DNA of 45,530 nt. Origin: Patescibacteria group bacterium (GTDB taxonomy: Bacteria > Patescibacteriota > Microgenomatia > UBA1400 > PJMF01). Location of the stretch: the NCBI GenBank assembly GCA_018813375.1, contig JAHJBU010000003.1, positions 1-45,530 on the forward strand, given 5' to 3'. The notes under the pieces were generated by a model. That model ran no database searches, had not been told where the DNA came from, and was given only the letters and a program-made list of their open reading frames with translations. Position numbers and translations under genes: made by a program. This document shows, in pieces, positions 25,683 through 33,855 of this stretch (its first letter is position 1; each line of letters begins with the position of its first letter).

Positions 25683-26222
25683 ATGAAAATACCATTAGTC
25701 AAACTCAAGGCTATCCTTCTATACTTTTGCAATCATACTGATGTCAAGTTTTTAGGCAAAGTAAAACTAATGAAGCTTTTTTACTTTTTAGATTTTATAC
25801 ACCTAAAAACATATGGATCTCCGGTTACGTACGATACTTATATAAACTTAGAGCATGGTCCAATTCCTTCCTTTATTAAAAACTTAATTGATAATGCCGC
25901 CGATGATCTAAATGAGTCTGAATTATCAGATGTGATCGATATAGACAAACCAGATGGAATTTCTATGTGTAGATTTTTACCCAAGAGAAAATTTCTAGAT
26001 GATGATAAAAAACACCTTTCAGAAGTTGAGCTAGAAATATTAGAGAAGATTTGTTTAAGATTTGGTGATAAAAATACAAAATATCTTGAAGATATATCTC
26101 ATAAAGAATCAGCCTGGAGAATGACCAGATTCCTACAAGTGATACCCTATAATCTAGCAGCCAATGATAAAGATTGCCTAGTGGAAGAAGAAGATATAAA
26201 ATTACTTATGGATATAATGTAA
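25683..26222 (+). CDS. Panacea-domain (DUF4065) protein, probable antitoxin
   Basis: This 179-aa protein has the Panacea domain over most of its length. KLMKLFYFLDFIHLKTYGSP (residues 28-47) and the hallmark EHGPIPSFIKNLID (57-70, His58-Gly59-Pro60) are followed by EILEKICLRFGD and LEDISHKESAWRMT near the C-terminus. Panacea proteins (DUF4065, earlier SocA/GepA-like) serve as antitoxins that neutralise many unrelated toxins. No separate DNA-binding domain is visible. It has its own promoter, no Shine-Dalgarno, and its stop overlaps the next start by one base (TAATG). The gene lies between glyS and the dcw cluster, in an island with no housekeeping role. Confidence 0.85.
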   Translation: MKIPLVKLKAILLYFCNHTDVKFLGKVKLMKLFYFLDFIHLKTYGSPVTYDTYINLEHGPIPSFIKNLIDNAADDLNESELSDVIDIDKPDGISMCRFLPKRKFLDDDKKHLSEVELEILEKICLRFGDKNTKYLEDISHKESAWRMTRFLQVIPYNLAANDKDCLVEEEDIKLLMDIM

Positions 26223-26617
26223 TGAGTTTTCCCCTAACATTTGGTGATGTTTTTGAATATGAAGAAAGAGTTTATATATTTTTAGTTTTATCAGAAAAAG
26301 TAATTCATGTAGCAAGAGTTTTGGACTTAATTGAGACTCAAAAAATTGAAGAGAGAGTCGAGAGATTGATTCAACAAGGAAAAGATGATTTTTTAAAAAC
26401 TAACGTATTATTTGCATATGTTAAACTTCAAACAAAAGAACTAAAAAATAGAGCTTGTCACTTACACAATACGGGAAAAGATGACTTAAGTATGTATTTC
26501 AGCCCACTCCCCATTTCTTTATCTAATAAAGATTTAAAAGGCATTAAAAAGGAAATTTTAGAAAGAAAAACTGTCTCTACAACTCTTCAAGAACTTGTTA
26601 AAGATATAGAAATATGA
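26222..26617 (+). CDS. unrecognised 131-aa partner of the Panacea gene, candidate toxin
   Basis: The start is the ATG at 26222, coupled to the Panacea stop (TAATG). A longer frame from 26174 would overlap the upstream gene and is disfavoured. The N-terminus MSFPLTFGDVFEYEERVYIF looks like the first strands of a small beta barrel, reminiscent in shape only of PemK/MazF (GDV..., then alternating hydrophobics FLVLSEKVIHVARVLDL). A charged helix (IETQKIEERVERLIQQGKDD) and a Lys/Leu-rich C-terminus follow. I see no catalytic motif of MazF, RelE, Fic, PIN or ToxSAS. The toxin role is inferred only from the operon layout. Confidence 0.6.
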   Translation: MSFPLTFGDVFEYEERVYIFLVLSEKVIHVARVLDLIETQKIEERVERLIQQGKDDFLKTNVLFAYVKLQTKELKNRACHLHNTGKDDLSMYFSPLPISLSNKDLKGIKKEILERKTVSTTLQELVKDIEI

Positions 26618-26735
26618 GTAATTTTTTACCCTACTCCACAAAGTAATTTCAACTAATTAGAAATCGATTGCGACTGTTTTTAAAGTTGCTTAGTTATAAA
26701 TCCGCTTTTTTTATCCCCATAACTAATCTCCAACA

Positions 26736-26752
26736 CCCGAAACTAGTTCGGG
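26736..26752 (+). terminator. hairpin CCCGAA-N5-TTCGGG after the Panacea operon
   Basis: There is a 6-bp stem with a 5-base loop, followed by GTTTACTT rather than a clean T-run. It sits in the 210-base gap between the candidate toxin and mraZ. It is a weak terminator candidate. Confidence 0.35.
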
Positions 26753-26789
26753 GTTTACTTGGCAATTCCTAGAGTGTATCTTTTGATTA

Positions 26790-26818
26790 TGGTAAAAAAT
26801 GGTAAATGAGCTTATAGT
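26790..26818 (+). promoter_or_regulatory. mraZ promoter with two TGGTAAA repeats at 10-base period (MraZ-box-like)
   Basis: TGGTAAA occurs at 26790-26796 and 26800-26806, one helical turn apart, just upstream of TATAGT (26813-26818). The mraZ ATG follows 9 bases later. MraZ is known to bind short direct repeats with 10-base spacing upstream of its own gene and repress the dcw cluster, so these are plausible operator half-sites. Confidence 0.5.
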
Positions 26819-26827
26819 ATCCTTAAA

Positions 26828-27247
26828 ATGTTTATCGGCAGATACTATCACACGCTTGAAGAAAACAATCGTGTTTCATTACCAAAAAAATTTAGAAATA
26901 TAGAAACAAACTGGATCGTCACTAGAGGATTAGACGGCGGTTTATTTTTATTTAGAGCTGCGAATTTTAAAGAAGAATTAGAAAAACTCTCGCAGCGCAC
27001 TTTCACAAAAAAAGCACATCGTGACTTTATAAGATTAATGACAAATGACGCTAAAGAAATTATAGCTGACAAAAATGGTCGAGTTTCCCTGCCCGAATAC
27101 TTGATTAAATTTGCTCAATTAAAAAAACAATTAGTGGTAATTGGTAGCTACTCGCATATAGAAATTTGGAACCAAAATCGATATCACCAATATTTAGAAA
27201 AAATCGAATCACAAGCTGAAAAACTTGCAGAAAGAGTAGATGACTAA
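26828..27247 (+). CDS. mraZ: transcriptional regulator MraZ
   Basis: This 139-aa protein has two AbrB/SpoVT-like DNA-binding halves. The first is MFIGRYYHTLEENNRVSLPKKFR (residues 1-23) and the second EIIADKNGRVSLPEYLIKFA (about 78-97); both carry the NRVSLP/GRVSLP turn typical of MraZ. RGLDGGLFLF is also characteristic. MraZ is the first gene of most dcw clusters and represses it. It overlaps rsmH by 8 bases. Confidence 0.95.
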   Translation: MFIGRYYHTLEENNRVSLPKKFRNIETNWIVTRGLDGGLFLFRAANFKEELEKLSQRTFTKKAHRDFIRLMTNDAKEIIADKNGRVSLPEYLIKFAQLKKQLVVIGSYSHIEIWNQNRYHQYLEKIESQAEKLAERVDD

Positions 27248-28130
27248 AAATAAACACATTCCAGTGATGCTAGCAGAAGCTCTTGATGCACTAAAAATAA
27301 AATCAAATAGCTGGTACATCGATGCCACTTTTGGTCAAGGAGGTCATACTAAAGAAATTTTAAATCTTGGTGGCAATGTAATTGCCTTTGATTACGATCA
27401 AGACAATATTGAAGTAGGCCAAGAAAAATTTGCCTCAGAAACTAAAAAGGGGTCATTAATCTTAATTAGAGAAAACTTTGATCAACTAGAGAAAATAATC
27501 AAAGAGCTTGGTCTACCCGTTGCTGGAATTTTATTTGATTTTGGTACTACCAGCGAACAACTCATGTCTCCAAAAAAAGGATTAAGTTTTGAGGGGGAAG
27601 ATCAAGAACTAGATATGAGACTTGATGACCGCCTGGGAGTCAAGGCAAAGGATCTTCTCGCTGTAATGGGTCAAAAACAGCTTCAAAAAATATTTGAAGT
27701 TTTCGGTGGAGAAAAAGAAGCTAGAAAGATTGCTCATGAAATTATTGAAAAACGCCGAGCTGGTGAATTTATTACAACCGTTGGTCAATTAGTCCAGCTT
27801 ATTAAGCTTACCAAAGCTCACAACCCAAAAAATATTCATCCTGCAACAAAAGTCTTCCAAGCGTTACGAATCGCAGTCAACGATGAGCTAGGCAGTATTC
27901 ACAGAGCTTTGCCACAGGCAATAAAAATTCTAAAACCAGGCTCAAGAATCATCACGATTGCTTTTCATGAAGGAGAAGACAGAATTATCAAAAACTACTT
28001 TAAAAAATGGCAGGTAGAAAACAAAGGTCAACAATTAACAAAAAAAGTTATTAAACCAACAGAAAAAGAAATCTCAAATAATCCTAAAGCTAGAAGCGCT
28101 AGGATGAGAATTTTCAGAAAAAATAAATAA
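27240..28130 (+). CDS. rsmH: 16S rRNA m4C1402 methyltransferase RsmH
   Basis: This 296-aa SAM-dependent enzyme, formerly MraW, methylates N4 of C1402 in 16S rRNA. HIPVMLAEALDAL, YIDATFGQGGHTKEIL (SAM loop, about residues 23-38), ILFDFGTTSEQL and LDMRLDD are the family motifs. KVFQALRIAVNDEL and ITIAFHEGEDRIIKNYF complete it. The family's usual D-L-G-x-S-S is DFGTTS here. ATGACTAA overlaps the mraZ stop. Confidence 0.95.
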   Translation: MTKNKHIPVMLAEALDALKIKSNSWYIDATFGQGGHTKEILNLGGNVIAFDYDQDNIEVGQEKFASETKKGSLILIRENFDQLEKIIKELGLPVAGILFDFGTTSEQLMSPKKGLSFEGEDQELDMRLDDRLGVKAKDLLAVMGQKQLQKIFEVFGGEKEARKIAHEIIEKRRAGEFITTVGQLVQLIKLTKAHNPKNIHPATKVFQALRIAVNDELGSIHRALPQAIKILKPGSRIITIAFHEGEDRIIKNYFKKWQVENKGQQLTKKVIKPTEKEISNNPKARSARMRIFRKNK

Positions 28131-28136
28131 TTAAAA

Positions 28137-28442
28137 ATGAAAACTAAAAATAATAAAAACAATTTTTACAAATTTTACTATCTTTTACTTGGAGGATTTC
28201 TACTTACCCAAGTTTCATACACTCTCTATCAAGCCAGCTTTGTGGTGGCTCATGGTCGCCAACAACAAAATTTAAAACTTCACCAAGCTCAATTGACTTA
28301 TCAAAAACAAAAACTTGAAGAAAAATTAGCAATTAATACCTCACTTTCGATGTTTACTCAAAAAACAGGCCTCGTTAATTATCAAGCCATCTCTCAACCT
28401 CTGACTATTGAAACTTCAAACAGCCTTGCTGCTTTAAATTAA
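28137..28442 (+). CDS. small bitopic protein in the ftsL position
   Basis: This is a 101-aa protein with one hydrophobic helix (about residues 13-33, YYLLLGGFLLTQVSYTLYQA) and then a Gln/Lys/Leu-rich segment (LKLHQAQLTYQKQKLEEKLA) likely to form an external coiled coil. Size, topology and place between rsmH and ftsI match FtsL, which bridges FtsQ/FtsB and the FtsWI synthase in the divisome. FtsL diverges fast, so identity rests on context. It begins 6 bases after rsmH. Confidence 0.65.
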   Translation: MKTKNNKNNFYKFYYLLLGGFLLTQVSYTLYQASFVVAHGRQQQNLKLHQAQLTYQKQKLEEKLAINTSLSMFTQKTGLVNYQAISQPLTIETSNSLAALN

Positions 28443-28444
28443 AG

Positions 28445-28450
28445 TAAAAT
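28445..28450 (+). promoter_or_regulatory. -10-like TAAAAT, 8 bases before ftsI
   Basis: TAAAAT lies in the 16-base gap after the ftsL-like gene, 8 bases before the ATG at 28459. In AT-rich DNA this alone is weak; the recurrent spacing is what makes it notable. Confidence 0.3.
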
Positions 28451-28458
28451 AATAAGAA

Positions 28459-30246
28459 ATGGTCAGTAAATATTCTCGGTCTCACTCTACTTTAGCCAAA
28501 ACTCCAGCGAGGAATAAAATTATTTTAATTGGAATTTATCTAGGATTACTAACTGTTTTGTTTCGACTCTTTTATTGGCAGATAATTAAAGGTTCTTGGC
28601 TTAAATCAGCTGCACTTGATCAATACGAGCGCACTTTAATTACTCAAGGTCAAAGAGGACATATCTACACCAATGATAGCCATCTATTAGTTGGCAACAC
28701 AACCAGATATCACTTGGTTAGCTACCCCTATCTCTTAGAAAAATCTCCAGCAGAAATTTCTCAAGCAATTTTACCTCTTCTGCTTAATGATCTAGAAGAA
28801 TATAAAGAATCCACAGATGAAGCTAAAAAAAAGGAGTTAAAAACTCAGCTTGCTGTAAAAATTGAACAACAGCTCAATAAAAATGATGCTAAATGGGTTT
28901 CTTTATTACCAAACCTTTCTGAAAAAACAAAAATTGACCTTTCCGCCCTGAATATAGTTGGGTTAGATTTTGAACAAAACATGATCAGACTCTACCCAGA
29001 GGCTTCAATGGCTGCTCACATAACTGGATTTGTTGGTAAAAACGAACAGGGACAACCAATTGGCTACTTTGGAATTGAGGGGGCCCTTAATAAAGAACTG
29101 TCTGGAAAAAAAAGAAAAACTACCTTTTCTACAGATGCATTGGGATTCTCATTTCTTGGATTAAACTCAGCTAAAACTAGCTCAACTCAGGGTAGAGATG
29201 TGACTCTAACTATCCAAAGAGACATCCAAGCTCTTGTGGAATCTGCACTACAAAAAGGTCTAGAGCAATATGGTGCAAAAGCCGGAGAAGTCATTATTAT
29301 TAATCCACAAACTGGAGAAATATTAGCTCTGGCAGCTGAGCCTAAATTTGATCAATCAACCTACAATAAATTTGAACAATATTTGTACAAAAATCCAACT
29401 TTGAATAACATGTTTGAGCCAGGATCAATCTTAAAAATACTAACTGTAGCATCTGGTATCGATTCTGGAGTAATAAATCCAGAAACAAAATGCACTAACT
29501 GCGATAAACCTAGGGTAATTGGCAAATACACCATTAGAACCTGGAATGACGAGTATCATCCAGAAATAAATATAACTAATGCTTTAGCTAAATCTGACAA
29601 CATTGCCATGATTTTTGTTGCGGAAAAAATGGGCTCAGAAATCTTTAAAAAATATTTAGAAGATTTTGGAATTGGAGAAAAACTCGATATTGAATTAAGC
29701 GGTGATACCGATACTCCTTTCCCTGAAAAATGGGGGCCTGTAGAATTAGCAACCAGATCATTTGGTCAAGGGATTAGCACTACTAGCTTACAGATGATCA
29801 GAGCTGTAGCCACTATCGCCAACCAAGGAATAATGATGCAGCCACAAATCATTAAAAAAGTACAAGATCCAAATGAAGATGAAATTATTGTCTATCCCAA
29901 AAAAGTCAGACAAGTAATTTCTCCTGAAACTGCGCAACAAGTAACAGAAATGATGGTTAATGCTGCCAAAAGCGGTGAGGCTCAGTGGACCTATTCTAAA
30001 ACTCATTCTGTGGCTGCTAAAACCGGTACTTCTCAAATTCCAGCGCAAAAAGGTGGGTATCAAAAAGATGCTACCATCGCTAGCTTTATTGGTTTTGCTC
30101 CACCAGAAAATCCTCAATTTTTGATGTTGGTTAAACTAATTGAACCACAAAGCTCCCCGTGGGCCGCAGAAACAGCTGCCCCACTTTGGTATAAAATTGC
30201 TGAAAAACTTTTTCTTAGCCTAAACATTCCTCCTGATCACCAATAA
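28459..30246 (+). CDS. ftsI: class B penicillin-binding protein, FtsI/PBP2-like transpeptidase
   Basis: This 595-aa bitopic protein has one helix (about residues 21-40), a PBP dimer/pedestal domain (YERTLITQGQRGHIYTND, ITGFVGKNEQGQPIGYFGIE) and a transpeptidase domain. The three active-site motifs are intact: Ser323-x-x-Lys326 (SILK), Ser379-Asp380-Asn381, and Lys521-Thr-Gly (KTGTS). It cross-links septal peptidoglycan with FtsW and is the beta-lactam target. The order rsmH-ftsL-ftsI is the standard dcw order. There is no PASTA domain. Confidence 0.93.
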   Translation: MVSKYSRSHSTLAKTPARNKIILIGIYLGLLTVLFRLFYWQIIKGSWLKSAALDQYERTLITQGQRGHIYTNDSHLLVGNTTRYHLVSYPYLLEKSPAEISQAILPLLLNDLEEYKESTDEAKKKELKTQLAVKIEQQLNKNDAKWVSLLPNLSEKTKIDLSALNIVGLDFEQNMIRLYPEASMAAHITGFVGKNEQGQPIGYFGIEGALNKELSGKKRKTTFSTDALGFSFLGLNSAKTSSTQGRDVTLTIQRDIQALVESALQKGLEQYGAKAGEVIIINPQTGEILALAAEPKFDQSTYNKFEQYLYKNPTLNNMFEPGSILKILTVASGIDSGVINPETKCTNCDKPRVIGKYTIRTWNDEYHPEINITNALAKSDNIAMIFVAEKMGSEIFKKYLEDFGIGEKLDIELSGDTDTPFPEKWGPVELATRSFGQGISTTSLQMIRAVATIANQGIMMQPQIIKKVQDPNEDEIIVYPKKVRQVISPETAQQVTEMMVNAAKSGEAQWTYSKTHSVAAKTGTSQIPAQKGGYQKDATIASFIGFAPPENPQFLMLVKLIEPQSSPWAAETAAPLWYKIAEKLFLSLNIPPDHQ

Positions 30247-30253
30247 TCTGAGT

Positions 30254-30259
30254 TATAAT
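30254..30259 (+). promoter_or_regulatory. -10 TATAAT, 8 bases before murE
   Basis: A perfect TATAAT sits in the 21-base gap after ftsI, followed by 8 bases and the ATG at 30268. It predicts an internal promoter giving a leaderless murE mRNA. Confidence 0.45.
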
Positions 30260-30267
30260 CAATATGT

Positions 30268-31485
30268 ATGAAAACATACCTAGCTCAACTAATATACAAA
30301 CTCAAGCGCCCCTTTCATTTTTTCAAAACTGGTTTATTAAAAGGATTTGCAGGACAGATCAAATATAAGTTTCCTGCCAAAGAGTTAAAAATCATTGCTA
30401 TCACTGGCACTGATGGTAAAACCACCTCCGCAACCTTGCTTTATCACGTCTTAAAAAAATCAGGTAAAAAAGTCGGTCTTATCTCAACCGTAGCAGCTTA
30501 TATAGGAGCCCAAAAAATTACTACTGGTCTTCATGTCACCTCCCCAGATCCTTTCCAACTTCATAAACTACTGCGCAGAATGGCTAATAAAAAAATAGAA
30601 TATGTAGTCTTAGAAATTACTTCTCACGGAGCATATCAATATCGAAATTGGGGAATTAAACCCATTATTGCTGGACTAACTAACATTGCCCACGAACACC
30701 TTGATTATCACTTAATACTAGATGAATATATTAAGGCTAAAATCTTAGTTTTAAAAAAAGCCAAAACAATAATTCTAAATAGAGATGACAGCAATTATCA
30801 AAAAGTTGCATCACGCTTAAATACCGATAAAATTTTAACTTATAGTCTTAAAGATAGATTGGCTCCGGTAGTAGCAGGCGCAATTAAAGATCGTTTTGTA
30901 GAAGAATATAATTGGCTAAATGCCCGCCTAGTTTACGCCATTTTGAAAAACCTAGGCATTGATAATAAAAAAATATCTGAGTCTATAAAAAGCTTTCCAG
31001 AAATTCCAGGCAGAATGCAAGAAATTGAAATTAAAAAAAAATTTCGAGTGATTGTTGATTTTGCTCACACTCCTCAGGGAGTAGAAGCGGCATTAACAGC
31101 GCTTAAAAAACAACTCAGTAGAGAGGAAGGGCGCTTAATTGCTGTATACGGAACAGCAGGACTTAGAGATCATCAAAAGCGACCTTTAATGGGTAAAATT
31201 GGAGCCAAGCTTGCCGACCTAGTTATCTTTACAGCAGAAGATCCTCGTACTGAAGACGTGTGGTCGATTATTCGCCAGCTCAAAGAAAATTTACATGATG
31301 ACTTAGACAAAATTATGAGTATTGCAGATCGCAGAGAGGCTATTGAATTTGCCCTCACTAAGATAGCAAAAAAAGGCGATATTGTTGCTATTTTAGGCAA
31401 AGGGCATGAGCAATCTATGTGTTACGGAAAAACTGAATATCCATGGAGTGATGAAAAAGTAGTCAAAGAAATTCTTAAAAAATGA
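30268..31485 (+). CDS. murE: UDP-MurNAc-tripeptide ligase MurE, short form
   Basis: This 405-aa Mur ligase adds the third stem-peptide residue to UDP-MurNAc-Ala-Glu. ATP loop ITGTDGKTT is at residues 45-53, followed by TSPDPFQL, LEITSHGAYQYR and TNIAHEHLDYH with a candidate carbamylated Lys in EYIKAKIL. The C-terminal domain has FAHTPQGVEAAL, YGTAGLRDHQKRPLMG and KGHEQ. Usual MurE is about 480-500 aa; the N-terminal UDP-binding domain is largely missing, leaving about 40 residues before the ATP loop. AEDPRTED (Asp325-Pro-Arg327) resembles the DNPR motif of meso-diaminopimelate enzymes, so m-DAP is the likelier substrate. It overlaps murC (ATGA). Confidence 0.9.
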   Translation: MKTYLAQLIYKLKRPFHFFKTGLLKGFAGQIKYKFPAKELKIIAITGTDGKTTSATLLYHVLKKSGKKVGLISTVAAYIGAQKITTGLHVTSPDPFQLHKLLRRMANKKIEYVVLEITSHGAYQYRNWGIKPIIAGLTNIAHEHLDYHLILDEYIKAKILVLKKAKTIILNRDDSNYQKVASRLNTDKILTYSLKDRLAPVVAGAIKDRFVEEYNWLNARLVYAILKNLGIDNKKISESIKSFPEIPGRMQEIEIKKKFRVIVDFAHTPQGVEAALTALKKQLSREEGRLIAVYGTAGLRDHQKRPLMGKIGAKLADLVIFTAEDPRTEDVWSIIRQLKENLHDDLDKIMSIADRREAIEFALTKIAKKGDIVAILGKGHEQSMCYGKTEYPWSDEKVVKEILKK

Positions 31486-32867
31486 GCTTACTTAATTTTA
31501 ATAATTTTTACTTAGTCGGTATAAAAGGTGTGGCCATGACCTCAATGGCGCAGTTATTAATTGATGCTAATAAAAAAGTTTCTGGCAGTGATCTGAAAGA
31601 AGAGTTTGTTACTCAAGAAATTTTAAATAAACTTAAAATCGATATTGATACTGACTTTAACACTCTTTTGCCAGAAAAAACCGAGTGCGTCATCTACACC
31701 GCCGCCCACCAAGCTAAACACAATCCTCAGGTAAAAAAAGCCATAGATAAAAATATTCCAGTTATTTCTCAAGCAGAAGCGGTAGCTGAGCTATTTAACT
31801 CTAAACAAGGTATCGCAGTATGTGGGGTTGGCGGTAAAAGCACTGTCTCGGCCATGATTGCCTGGATATTAGAAAAACTAGGCCACCAACCATCATTTTC
31901 CATCGGAGTAGGAAATATTCCAGGATTAAATAAAACTGGCCAATGGAATAACCAAAGCAAATATTTTGTGATTGAGGCTGATGAATACGTCATTAACCCA
32001 GAGCGGGGGATAAATGCCACTGCACGATTTTCATTTCTTAAACCCAATCTAACTATATGTACCAATCTTAAGTTTGACCATCCTGATGTTTATCGTGACT
32101 TTAAACATACCCAGCAAGTTTTTAATAATTTTTTTACTCAAACCACGGGAAAACTAATTATCAACTATCAAGATTTAAATAAGTTAATTGATCAAACTAT
32201 ACCAATATTATCATTTGGTGAAGACTCTAAAGCAGACATTTGTTTAAAAAATTATCAATCGCAACGGGGAGAAACAACTACAAAGCTAAAATATTTAAAT
32301 CAGAACTACCAACTAAAACTTAAAATACCAGGAAAATATAATGTAATGAATGCTCTCGCAGCTATTCTTGCCGTAACACAGATTAAAATTGACCCACAGC
32401 AAGCCATAGATGCTCTTTACACATTTCACTCTACCAAACGTCGGTTTGAGTATGTTGGAGAAAAAAATGGAGTCAAGTACTATGATGATTACGCGCACCA
32501 TCCTCATGAGGTTAAGGCAGTAATAACAGCTCTGAATGATTGGTATCCTCATCAGAGGAAAATTATTGCTTTTCAGTCTCATACTTATTCGCGAACAAAA
32601 AAACTTTTTAATGATTTTATTAATGCTTTTCAAAAAGCTGATGAAGTACTAATGATTGATATTTTTAGCTCAGCGAGAGAAAGTGTTGATCTATTAGTTA
32701 CCAGCACTAAACTCTGCAAGGCTATAGAAACTAAATACAAAATTCCTTCACATAATCTAAAAACTATTAAAAATTTAGCCAAATATTGTAAAGATAAACT
32801 CGAGGCTGGAGATGTTATAATCACTATTGGAGCAGGTGATATTTATCAAGTTCATGAGTTGATATAA
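31482..32867 (+). CDS. murC: UDP-N-acetylmuramate-alanine ligase MurC
   Basis: This 461-aa Mur ligase adds L-Ala to UDP-MurNAc. It has LVGIKGVAMTSMAQLL at the N-terminal UDP fold, EADEYV, and TNLKFDHPDVY in the central domain. YYDDYAHHPHEVKAVI, diagnostic for MurC/Mpl, and SHTYSRTKKLF lie in the C-terminal domain. The ATP loop reads CGVGGKST (residues 114-121), where MurC normally has GTHGKT; the Lys-Ser/Thr is kept but the Thr-His is lost. Mpl is an alternative, but the place between murE and murB favours MurC. Confidence 0.9.
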   Translation: MSLLNFNNFYLVGIKGVAMTSMAQLLIDANKKVSGSDLKEEFVTQEILNKLKIDIDTDFNTLLPEKTECVIYTAAHQAKHNPQVKKAIDKNIPVISQAEAVAELFNSKQGIAVCGVGGKSTVSAMIAWILEKLGHQPSFSIGVGNIPGLNKTGQWNNQSKYFVIEADEYVINPERGINATARFSFLKPNLTICTNLKFDHPDVYRDFKHTQQVFNNFFTQTTGKLIINYQDLNKLIDQTIPILSFGEDSKADICLKNYQSQRGETTTKLKYLNQNYQLKLKIPGKYNVMNALAAILAVTQIKIDPQQAIDALYTFHSTKRRFEYVGEKNGVKYYDDYAHHPHEVKAVITALNDWYPHQRKIIAFQSHTYSRTKKLFNDFINAFQKADEVLMIDIFSSARESVDLLVTSTKLCKAIETKYKIPSHNLKTIKNLAKYCKDKLEAGDVIITIGAGDIYQVHELI

Positions 32868-32882
32868 AATATCCTTATATCT

Positions 32883-33845
32883 ATGTCTATTTTGACTCAG
32901 CTTAAACAGGCTTTTCCTCAGCTTAATTTCAAGCCTAATTTTCTATTAGCACCTCAGACTTATTCTAAAATTGGTGGTCAGGCTGAAGTTTACCTAGAAC
33001 TTAAAAAACGTCAACAAATTATTGAAATAATAAATTTCTGTAAAAACAAAAACATTAAGTTGACTCTTCTGGGAGGGGCTAGCAACGTAATTATTGATGA
33101 TCGGGGAATTTCCGGCTTAGTACTTCATTTAAAAAACAATAAGTTAATCAAGCTAGACAAAAGCACCATTGATGGAAAAAAGCTTATTCAGGCTGAAGCA
33201 GGTCTGAAAACATCACTTTTGGTTAAAAAAGTAATTGATTTGGGGTACTTTGGTCTAGAATATTTTTTAGGAATTCCCGGCACAGTTGGTGGTGCTATTT
33301 ATAATAATGCTCATTATTTAGAAAACTTAATTAGTGAGCACATTAACCGAGTAGAAATCATCGATCAACAAAATAAAGTTAAATGGATAAGTAAAAAAGA
33401 TTGCGAATTTCGCTATGGCTCATCTCGCTTTCAAAAAACTCAAGAAATTATCCTAAGAGTTGAGTTTGTATTAAAAAAAGGAAGCAAAGAAAAATCGCAT
33501 AAACTTGTGCAAAAAGCAACTCAATACCGAGCAAAAACCCAACCTCTGGGTAAACCTAGCTCAGGATGCATTTTTAAAAATACACCAAATACCCCAGAGC
33601 TAAAAAAACTTTTTCCTCAATTTAAAAATCAACAATTTGTTTCAGCTGGTTTTTTAATCGACCGCGCTGGTCTAAAGGGCGTCAGAGTCGGTGATGTAGA
33701 AGTATCTAAAAAACATGCTGCTTTTTTCATTAATCAAGGCAAAGGAACAGCAACTGATTTAAAAAAGCTAATTAAGTTAGTTAAACAAAAAATAAAACAA
33801 AAATTTAACATTAATTTGCAAGAAGAAATATTTTACTTGTCTTAA
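32883..33845 (+). CDS. murB: UDP-N-acetylenolpyruvoylglucosamine reductase MurB
   Basis: This 320-aa FAD enzyme reduces the enolpyruvyl group made by MurA, giving UDP-MurNAc. The FAD domain has YSKIGGQAEVYLEL and LLGGASNVIIDDRGISGLVL, then GIPGTVGGAIYNNAHY. The C-terminal domain has FRYGSSRF, KPSSGCIFKN (catalytic Ser) and AGFLIDRAGLKGVRVGDVEV. KKHAAFFIN matches the type II-like core. Length and motifs are normal. It is followed by murA, so the two steps are encoded side by side. Confidence 0.95.
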   Translation: MSILTQLKQAFPQLNFKPNFLLAPQTYSKIGGQAEVYLELKKRQQIIEIINFCKNKNIKLTLLGGASNVIIDDRGISGLVLHLKNNKLIKLDKSTIDGKKLIQAEAGLKTSLLVKKVIDLGYFGLEYFLGIPGTVGGAIYNNAHYLENLISEHINRVEIIDQQNKVKWISKKDCEFRYGSSRFQKTQEIILRVEFVLKKGSKEKSHKLVQKATQYRAKTQPLGKPSSGCIFKNTPNTPELKKLFPQFKNQQFVSAGFLIDRAGLKGVRVGDVEVSKKHAAFFINQGKGTATDLKKLIKLVKQKIKQKFNINLQEEIFYLS

Positions 33846-33855
33846 AAGGAGAACT

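Noticed and set aside
26174..26221. Upstream start for the candidate toxin
   Set aside because: It would overlap the Panacea gene by 49 bases; the TAATG coupling at 26222 gives a natural start.
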